This document shows positions 8,502 through 14,846 of a stretch of 64,000 bases of DNA, in pieces. The first letter of the stretch is position 1. The number at the start of each line of letters is the position of its first letter. The notes beneath the pieces were generated by a model. It was not told where the DNA came from and did no database searches. It worked only from the letters and a program-made list of their open reading frames with translations. The DNA is from Leisingera aquimarina DSM 24565 (GTDB lineage Bacteria > Pseudomonadota > Alphaproteobacteria > Rhodobacterales > Rhodobacteraceae). The translations under genes were made by a program, and so were the position numbers. The stretch covers positions 308,595 through 372,594 of the forward strand of contig NZ_KI421504.1 in NCBI RefSeq assembly GCF_000473165.1. Direction: 5' to 3'.

Positions 8502-9487
8502 AGGGTTTTGACCCGAAATTCCGCGACTTCCCGGACTACATCATCGGGATCACTCATGAAATCTGGGAAAGCCGCGGTTTTGCCACCTTGCATGACTATT
8601 ACGCACCCGAGATCGTGGTGCGCATGCCCGGATCGGTCTCCACCGGCAACCGGGGTGTGATCGCGGCCACTATGGCTACCCTAGCGGAGTTCCCCGATCG
8701 TACCCTCTTGGGAGAGGACGTGATCTGGTCCGGCAGCCCGGAAGAGGGCATGCTGTCCAGCCACCGAATTCTTTCGACTGCAACCCATCTGGGCGACGGT
8801 GCCTTTGGCAAGGCCACCGGCAAGCCGCTGGTTTACCGCATCCTGGCAGACTGCCACGCGCGCAACAATGCCATCGACGACGAATGGCTGATCCGCGACA
8901 ATGGCGCCGTGGTGCGCCAGATGGGCTGGGACCCGGTGGAGTTCTCCCGCGACCAGATTGGCCGCGAAGGCGGTCCCGAAGCTTGCGTCAAACCGCTCTC
9001 ACCAACCAATGATCTGGAAGGTCCCTACAAGGGACGCGGCAATGAAAATGAATGGGGCCAGCGCCACGCCGACTTGCTGAACCGGATCATGAATGCCGAC
9101 ATGACCGCCATCAAATCCGAATACAACCGCGCCGTGCAGTCTGAGTACCCCGGCGGTGCCACCGGCCACAGCTTTGACCCGGTGGAACGGTTCTGGATGG
9201 GACTGCGCGCTTCGCTACCCTCGGCCAAGTTCACAATTCACCACCAGATCGGACGTGACGATCCCAACATGCCGCCGCGATCTGCCATCCGCTGGAGCCT
9301 GCACGGCAAACATGACGGCTGGGGCAGTCTCGGTGCGCCCTCGGGGGCTGAGCTTTACGTGCTAGGCATTTCCCATGCAGAATGGGGCGAGCTGATCGGC
9401 GGTGACATCAAGCTGCGCCGGGAATGGACATTGTTTGACGAGACCGCGTTGCAAAAGCAGATCCTGCTGCACACGGGCGCGCTCTAA
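8498..9487 (+). CDS. Two-domain SnoaL-like (NTF2-fold) protein
   Basis: A 329-residue protein with two SnoaL-like domains. The first covers about residues 8-150 (ITHEIWESRGFATLHDYYAPEIVVRMPG, TLAEFPDRTLLGEDVIW, DEWLIRDNGAVVRQMG). The second covers about 185-320 (LLNRIMNADMTAIKSEYN, FDPVERFWMGLRASLPSAKFTIHHQIG, GAELYVLGISHAEWG). The EFPDR and SLPSAKF segments occupy the same place in each half. I start at 8498 because AAGGA sits eight bases upstream and the ATG overlaps the LacI stop (ATGA). It is the third SnoaL-like protein of the operon. It could be an isomerase, cyclase, dehydratase or a ligand-binding protein; no reaction can be inferred. Confidence 0.75.
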   Translation: MKGFDPKFRDFPDYIIGITHEIWESRGFATLHDYYAPEIVVRMPGSVSTGNRGVIAATMATLAEFPDRTLLGEDVIWSGSPEEGMLSSHRILSTATHLGDGAFGKATGKPLVYRILADCHARNNAIDDEWLIRDNGAVVRQMGWDPVEFSRDQIGREGGPEACVKPLSPTNDLEGPYKGRGNENEWGQRHADLLNRIMNADMTAIKSEYNRAVQSEYPGGATGHSFDPVERFWMGLRASLPSAKFTIHHQIGRDDPNMPPRSAIRWSLHGKHDGWGSLGAPSGAELYVLGISHAEWGELIGGDIKLRREWTLFDETALQKQILLHTGAL

Positions 9488-9650
9488 GTGATCGCGTTCG
9501 GCGCAAATCAACTGGATAACCGGCAATCCACTTGCCGCTATCACCGGCACCGTGCCTCGCTGCGCGCGCGTCGGCTGAACCTGCGGCCGCCGGGTTGATG
9601 GGGGCATTCTCCTCCCTCACTCATCATCCCGGCATAAAAGGAAACCCTTT

Positions 9651-10610
9651 ATGAGCACCATTCAATCCCGCATCGTCCGCTACGGCGAGCTGAAACCCTG
9701 CAAAACCGCCTTTATCGACGCCCACACCCCGGGCTCGGACCAGAAAGAAAACTTCACCATCATCGGCGGCGGCGTTTCGGAATCCCCGGATCAGCACGTC
9801 CACATTACCGACAAGATCGGCTTCAACATCGGCGCGGCGGGCCAGCCGCCGAAATGCCGCAACAGCCTGCACAGCCACACCACTGCCGAGGTTTTTTTCG
9901 TGGCCAAGGGCCGCTGGCGCTTCTTCTGGGGCCGCTACGGCACTGCGGGTGAGTTCATCGCCGAGGAAGGCGATATCTTCAACATCCCCACTGGCATCTT
10001 CCGAGGCTTTGAAAACGTCGGCCAGGACTACGGCATGATCATGTCGATCCTGGGCGGCGACGATGCCGGCGGTGGCGTCACCTGGGCGCCGCAGGTGATC
10101 GAGGACGCTCAGGCCCACGGCTTGATGCTGGGCAATAACGGGGTGCTGTATGACAGTAAAAAGGGCCAGGAACTGCCGCACAACGTGCAGCCGATGCCGG
10201 TGCTTTCCGAGGACGAACTGAAAGCTTACCCAGAGGTGCCGGTCGAGAACGTGGTGGGCAAATATGTCGCCCGCTACTGGGACCTGATGGCTTTGTCGGC
10301 GGAAAAGCCTGCCAAGGTCATCGGTGAAGATGCATTGATCAAGGACAAGCCAGGATTCGAGGTCGATTTCCTGGCCCGCGGCTCTGCCGTGGCGGACCAG
10401 GTTAAGGCGGAAAAGCCCGTGGTACTGATGCCCGCCAGCGGCCATTGGCGGATCACCATCAACGAGGTTGAGTCCACTCTGTCCAACGGCGACACCGCGC
10501 TGGTCCTGCCCGGTGAAAGCTACAGCACCGAACCGTCGATGACCGGAAACGCAGGCCTCTACCGCATCACCGCAACCGACGATCCCGCCGGCGCAACCTG
10601 GCAAGGCTGA
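9651..10610 (+). CDS. Cupin-domain protein
   Basis: A 319-residue protein with a clear cupin motif 1 near residues 73-90 (LHSHTTAEVFFVAKGRW: HxHxxxE). Motif 2 (GDIFNIPTGIFRGFENVG) lacks the usual His, having Phe/Arg there. Metal could thus be held by two His and one Glu, or the site could be degenerate. A second beta-rich half (about 230-319; HWRITINEVESTLSNGDTALVLPGESY) looks like a weaker second cupin repeat, so the protein is probably bicupin. AAAGGAAACCC precedes the ATG. Candidate roles are a dioxygenase, isomerase or hydrolase for a pathway intermediate. The preceding 163-base gap holds nothing I can identify. Confidence 0.8.
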   Translation: MSTIQSRIVRYGELKPCKTAFIDAHTPGSDQKENFTIIGGGVSESPDQHVHITDKIGFNIGAAGQPPKCRNSLHSHTTAEVFFVAKGRWRFFWGRYGTAGEFIAEEGDIFNIPTGIFRGFENVGQDYGMIMSILGGDDAGGGVTWAPQVIEDAQAHGLMLGNNGVLYDSKKGQELPHNVQPMPVLSEDELKAYPEVPVENVVGKYVARYWDLMALSAEKPAKVIGEDALIKDKPGFEVDFLARGSAVADQVKAEKPVVLMPASGHWRITINEVESTLSNGDTALVLPGESYSTEPSMTGNAGLYRITATDDPAGATWQG

Positions 10611-10701
10611 CCGCTGTTTCCTCCTGTGCGGCGCCGTCCGCTGCACAGGGGAATACAGGGGGTGTACGGATGCCACCCCGTGAAATCAGGGAGATTGGAA
10701 A

Positions 10702-11820
10702 ATGGTCAAGACAACCCATGTTGGGTCACTGCCCAGGACACAAGAGGTCGTGGATTACATATTTGCCCGCGAACGGGAAGAGCCGTTTGACCAGTCTGAA
10801 TTCGGCGCCTGCATGGCCGCCGCCGTTTCTGATACGGTCCGCAAGCAGATTGCGGCTGGCGTAGATATTGTCAGCGACGGCGAAACCTCCAAGATCTCCT
10901 ATGCCACCTACGTCAAGGATCGCTACACCGGCTTTTCCGGCGACAGCCCGCGCAATGCGCCAGCTGATCTAAAGATGTTCCCGGGTTTCCTGCAGCGGCT
11001 GGCGGAGGGCGGCGGCACACCGCAATACGCCCGCCCGATGTGTACTGGCGAGGTGCGTTCCCAAGGCCAGACTGAGCTGGAAAAGGACATCGCCAACCTC
11101 AAGGCTGCGATGGTGGAACACGGCGCCGAATGCGGCTTCATGAATGCCGCGTCGCCTGGTGTTATTTCTCTGTTTTTGCAGAATGATTACTACCCCACGC
11201 GCGAGGCGTACCTGGCCGCGCTGGCCGATGCGATGAAGGCAGAATATGAAACCATCGTGGCTGCAGGGCTGGATTTGCAGCTCGACTGCCCTGACCTGGC
11301 GCTGTCGCGGCACATGCTGTTCAATGATCTCAGCGACGCCGAATTCGTCAAAGTCGCAGGCATGCACGTGGAGGCCCTGAACCATGCGCTGCAGAACGTG
11401 CCACAAGAGCGCGTCCGAGTACATATCTGCTGGGGCAACTACGAAGGCCCGCATTGCTGCGACATTCCGATGGATAAGGTCTTCACTACCTTGATGAACA
11501 CCAAGTCGCGCTATGTGCTGTTTGAAACCTCCAACCCGCGCCATGCCCATGAATGGACAGTGTTCCGCGACCGCAAGGCGGAAATTCCGGAGGATAAGGT
11601 GCTAGTTCCCGGTGTTGTGGACACCACCACCAATTTTGTTGAACATCCTGAGCTGGTCGCGCAGCGCATTGAAAGATTTACGGAAATCGTGGGCAATGAC
11701 CGGGTGATCGCGGGCTCTGACTGCGGTTTTGGCACCTTTGCAGGCTTTGGCGCGGTGGATCCGGATATCGCCTATGCCAAGCTCGCGGCCCTTTCCGAAG
11801 GGGCGCGGATGGTCAAATGA
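10702..11820 (+). CDS. MetE C-terminal-domain-like zinc-dependent alkyl/methyl transferase
   Basis: A 372-residue stand-alone relative of the cobalamin-independent methionine synthase catalytic barrel, less than half the length of MetE. The N-terminal TTHVGSLPRT is the family signature. Zinc ligands appear as His-x-Cys in VHICWGNY (about residue 235), Glu in LFETSNPRH and Cys in AGSDCGFG (about 335). The family includes MetE, short methylcobalamin-dependent-like methyltransferases and epoxyalkane:coenzyme M transferase, all of which activate a thiol on zinc. It ends by overlapping the next gene (ATGA). Here it could transfer a methyl group or make/break a C-S bond in the substrate. It is unlikely to be the housekeeping methionine synthase. 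Confidence 0.82.
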   Translation: MVKTTHVGSLPRTQEVVDYIFAREREEPFDQSEFGACMAAAVSDTVRKQIAAGVDIVSDGETSKISYATYVKDRYTGFSGDSPRNAPADLKMFPGFLQRLAEGGGTPQYARPMCTGEVRSQGQTELEKDIANLKAAMVEHGAECGFMNAASPGVISLFLQNDYYPTREAYLAALADAMKAEYETIVAAGLDLQLDCPDLALSRHMLFNDLSDAEFVKVAGMHVEALNHALQNVPQERVRVHICWGNYEGPHCCDIPMDKVFTTLMNTKSRYVLFETSNPRHAHEWTVFRDRKAEIPEDKVLVPGVVDTTTNFVEHPELVAQRIERFTEIVGNDRVIAGSDCGFGTFAGFGAVDPDIAYAKLAALSEGARMVK

Positions 11821-12509
11821 CACCGCTCGTCCTGATCCCCGGCATGATGTGCGACGCGCGGCTGTTCACCCCGCAAGTCGCAGCCTTGTCCGGCCAGCGC
11901 TACCTGCATCTGGTCTCGCTGGCCCGCCACAGCAGCATTGAAGCCATGGCGCAGGCCATTCTGGAGACCGCGCCGCCGCGCTTTGCCCTGGCCGGTCTGT
12001 CAATGGGCGGCATCGTGGCAATGGAAGTCCTGCGCCTGGCACCCCAGAGGGTCGACCGGATCGCGTTGCTGGACACCAATCCGCTGGCCGAGCGGGAAGA
12101 GATCAAACAGCGCCGCTTGCCGCAAATGCAGGCGGTGCGCAATGGCCGTCTGGCAGAGGTCATGCGTGACGAAATGAAGCCGAACTACCTGGCCCCCGGC
12201 CCCCAGCGGAAAGACGTGCTGGATCTCTGCATGGCGATGGCACTGGGGCTGGGGCCGCATGTGTTTCTGTCCCAGTCCCGCGCCCTGATGGACAGGCCGG
12301 AGCAAACTGGAACCTTGGCCCAAGCCCGTCTGCCTGCGCTGGTGCTCTGCGGCCGCCAGGATGTACTGTGCCCGCTGGAACGGCATGAGCTGATGGCCGG
12401 GCTCATTCCAGGCGCTCGCCTAGAAGTGATTGAAAACGCGGGACATCTGCCCACACTGGAACAACCTGAAGAAACCACAGCGGCGCTTGCCCGCTGGCTG
12501 GAGGCCTAA
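11817..12509 (+). CDS. Alpha/beta-fold hydrolase
   Basis: A 230-residue soluble hydrolase. The catalytic triad is readable: nucleophile Ser in GLSMGG (about residue 61), Asp in CGRQDVLCP (about 180) and His in AGHLPTLEQP (about 207). The N-terminal LVLIPGMMCDARLF supplies the oxyanion hole. Overlaps both neighbours (ATGA upstream; TAATG downstream), so it is part of the operon. Short members cleave esters, lactones, thioesters or C-C bonds of 1,3-diketones. In this pathway a lactonase or ester hydrolase after the dehydrogenases is plausible. Confidence 0.88.
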   Translation: MTPLVLIPGMMCDARLFTPQVAALSGQRYLHLVSLARHSSIEAMAQAILETAPPRFALAGLSMGGIVAMEVLRLAPQRVDRIALLDTNPLAEREEIKQRRLPQMQAVRNGRLAEVMRDEMKPNYLAPGPQRKDVLDLCMAMALGLGPHVFLSQSRALMDRPEQTGTLAQARLPALVLCGRQDVLCPLERHELMAGLIPGARLEVIENAGHLPTLEQPEETTAALARWLEA

Positions 12510-13204
12510 TGGACAACTCTCTTCTGGACCTGCTGAAATCGGTCGACACCCCCACCGTCTGCAACGCAATCGAAGTTGCCCAGGGCAAGCGCGGGTTTGC
12601 AAATTTCACCCGTGGCACCATGCTATGCTCTGCGCCAGAAGAAGGCGCAATCGTGGGCTACGCCCGCACCGCCAAAATAGCGGCCGTCAATCCACCCGCT
12701 GAACCGCCAGAGATAATCCGAGAGCGGCGCATGGCCTACTACAAGCACATGTCCGAGGGTCCGCGCCCGGGCGTGGCGGTGGTGGAAGACCTCGACTACC
12801 CGGACTGCATCGGCGCCTACTGGGGAGAGATCAACACCACGGTCCACAAAGGGTTCGGTCTTTCCGGAGCGCTGACCAACGGCGTCATGCGCGATCTGGG
12901 AGACCTGCCGCATGGGTTCCCGGTCGTTGCCGGTTCGATCGGTCCCAGCCACGGTTTCGTTCATGTGCGTGAAATAGGTACTCCAGTCACTGTCTTCGGG
13001 ATGGAAGTGCAGGACGGGAGCCTGATTCACGCCGACCGCCATGGCGCGCTCGTCATTCCGGCGGACGTCGTGCCGCTATTGGGACGTGCCATCCAGAAGC
13101 TCTTGGAGACGGAAAAACTGATCCTGGAACCAGCGCGCCGCGAAGGTTTCGGCTTTGCCAGTTTCGAGAAAGCCTGGGCAGCTTTCGAAAAGGCACGAAC
13201 CTAA
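12509..13204 (+). CDS. RraA-family protein, probable 4-hydroxy-2-oxo-acid aldolase/decarboxylase
   Basis: A 231-residue protein of the RraA/DlpA fold. The conserved substrate/metal segments are seen: GALTNGVMRDL (G..G..RD, about residue 115-125) and LIHADRHGALVIP (about 170-183, with the Asp that holds Mg2+). Members with these residues act as 4-hydroxy-4-methyl-2-oxoglutarate aldolase/oxaloacetate decarboxylase; the true RNase E inhibitor RraA is shorter (~160 residues). The longer N- and C-termini resemble catabolic homologues. As the last gene of the operon it could cleave the final intermediate to pyruvate or another central metabolite. A GC hairpin (about 13209-13227) without a U-run follows. 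Confidence 0.82.
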   Translation: MDNSLLDLLKSVDTPTVCNAIEVAQGKRGFANFTRGTMLCSAPEEGAIVGYARTAKIAAVNPPAEPPEIIRERRMAYYKHMSEGPRPGVAVVEDLDYPDCIGAYWGEINTTVHKGFGLSGALTNGVMRDLGDLPHGFPVVAGSIGPSHGFVHVREIGTPVTVFGMEVQDGSLIHADRHGALVIPADVVPLLGRAIQKLLETEKLILEPARREGFGFASFEKAWAAFEKART

Positions 13205-13742
13205 AATTGGGGCGGCAAGTGCGCCCCAGCGCCGCTGACTAGTGAGTTGCCTGTATAGGTCAAGCAGTAGCTTCAGGAATAGTGCTTTAGTGTACGGCGG
13301 CCTGTCTTCTATCCGAATGTTGTGGAACTTGCCGAGTAGCTGGCGAAGGTCCGGTTTTTCAGACAGCCGAGCATATGCACGCAGGTGCAGAGAATGGCTG
13401 CTTCCCGCCCGCAGTAGTCGCTGCGAAGAACAAATTTAGCTGCGGTTAAGTCCAGCACCCACACAGGAGCCGTTCGACGCTCGCGTCGTCAAGTTTGCAC
13501 AGGCCTTGATAGCAGATGTCACTCTCGTCTCAGAGACTGATACACGAATCAGTCTAGCGGGCGGTAATAAAAACTGCACATTTGGCTTCTCTCGGTGAAG
13601 TTATAACAGTAGGTGAAAGATAATAGAGACCCCGATGGCTACGCGGGAGAAAGTGCGTCCCCAGTGCGTCCCCAATACAATATGCAGCTCTTGCAACATC
13701 ATCAAGTTTTGGAAAAACTTCAAACATTTCAATGATTTGAAG
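13205..13742. other. Gene-free stretch beside the island; possible ORF remnant and tandem 11-mer
   Basis: No intact gene. On the - strand a frame of about 75 codons (13433 down to 13205) opens just after a TAA, has no usable start and reads protein-like (for example FLKLLLDLYRQL), so it may be the stump of a lost gene. At 13652-13673 AGTGCGTCCCC occurs twice in tandem. The final ~60 bases are AT-rich (TTTTGGAAAAACTTCAAAC) and abut the left attachment core. Together this suggests residue of an earlier island at the same tRNA site. Confidence 0.35.
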
Positions 13743-13756
13743 TGGTGCCCGGGGGC
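13743..13756 (+). repeat. Left attachment core (attL) of the island
   Basis: Fourteen bases identical to the 3' end of tRNA-Phe at 25424-25437, same orientation. After the core the sequence leaves the tRNA and enters the island, as expected for the duplicated half-site. Confidence 0.75.
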
Positions 13757-13799
13757 TGTTCTAAATCTGGTCTAGATCCGTGTGCAATCCGGTTCAGTT

Positions 13800-14795
13800 C
13801 CCGTTACAGGCACCGCCGTGGCCATCTGCATCAGCAAAATAAGGGCTATCAGCCCCATGCGGTTGCGGTCAACAGGCACGATTTGGTCTACGGGATGTAC
13901 TACGGCCCAGAGAAGCCTTCTACAGACCGGACCGTGGCCTCCGTGCTGTTGACTGGCCTACAAGGTCTTCAGAAGCTGCAGACTGCCTTGGGCCGCATGT
14001 GGGACTCACAGAGAGCCGCAATGCTGGCAGAGGGTCCCCCCCTATCTGGGAGCCGCTAAAAGCGCTGTATGACTCACACCTGGACGCTCTGCGGACATTC
14101 TGCTTGCCGCCTAAGCAGGGGGGGGGGCGAGTGCCACCCCATCCCGTAGGGATAGCGTATACAGCCCCGCCCCGAGATTGGGTTGTGGAGGTCGTCAACC
14201 TGCAGCAGGCACTGGCATCCCCAAATGCCCGGATGAGGCCTCTGGCCAACCTTGACGGCTTCCCGTGCTGCAGCGGGTGGAGAGTGCATGTTCCTGCAGC
14301 CCCGACTAGGCCTCAAAAGCCAATGCACAGGGTCGCCATGCCACGGGCAGGGAGAAGGCCAGATTCCCCGCTGGTTGGCTGGCCTGGATGTCCAGGAGGC
14401 AGGGCCACGGGAAAGGGCTGCACTCCTGCAGGGTCCCACGGCACTGGATCCGACGGCGGGAGTTGATGCTGCTAAGTCATCTTAGTATGGGGAAGGGCGG
14501 CCCCCAGGGCCGCACCTGACCCTCACATATGAGGTCAGTAACTGCTCCAGCCGAGGTTACAGCCGTGGTCACAAACGCCCAGACCCAAGAGAATGCACGG
14601 GAACGCCGCTACCGGCGCTTCTTCCAGGTCGTTGATGGCCTGGTTGAGGAGATTCAAGGCCATCAGTGGGAGGCAACCGGTAAGGCAAAGCGCCGAGTGC
14701 GGGGAGAGCAGCTTCTCAAGCTGCGGGCTTCCGTGGAAACCTTGATCCGTGACAGCGTGGCCGTGGTCTACCAGCGCAAGCGGAAGGGTGAAGCC
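13800..14795 (+). repeat. Left copy of the 996-bp inverted repeat
   Basis: Runs from CCCGTTACAGG to GGTGAAGCC and reappears inverted at 23046-24041; both copies are 996 bases, and the encoded reading frames on both strands are identical. The ~45 bases between the repeat and the attachment core are still recognisably related in the two copies, but diverged. The first ~730 bases hold no clear gene: a protein-like frame (for example HDLVYGMYYGPEKPSTDR) breaks at a C7 run (14036-14042) and would continue in another frame through a G10 run (about 14118-14127). The last 267 bases are the 5' end of the polymerase-like gene. Confidence 0.9.
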
Positions 14796-14846
14796 AGACA
14801 GTACTTCAGGTTTGAATCTCGTTGGCCATCCGCATCGCTCGATTAA
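14529..14846 (+). pseudogene. Truncated 5' copy of the polymerase-like gene
   Basis: The first 89 codons are identical to the N-terminus of the full gene on the opposite strand at 21774-23312 (MRSVTAPAEV to KRKGEA). At 14796 the repeat ends and the frame runs into antisense hsdR sequence, stopping at 14846 after 16 unrelated residues. All polymerase-like motifs are missing. It is a by-product of the inverted duplication and not expected to be functional, although its start region is intact and could still be transcribed toward hsdR. Confidence 0.8.

Noticed and set aside
13242..13439. 65-codon + strand frame beside the island
   Set aside because: Ser/Arg-rich, no ribosome site; the opposite strand looks more protein-like but is broken, so neither is called as a gene.
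13999..14485. Overlapping frames of 155, 121, 109 and 77 codons in the inverted repeat (also in the right copy)
   Set aside because: They conflict with each other on both strands, are Pro/Gly/Arg-rich and show no domain. Only one combined frame looked protein-like, and that is reported as a finding, not a gene.
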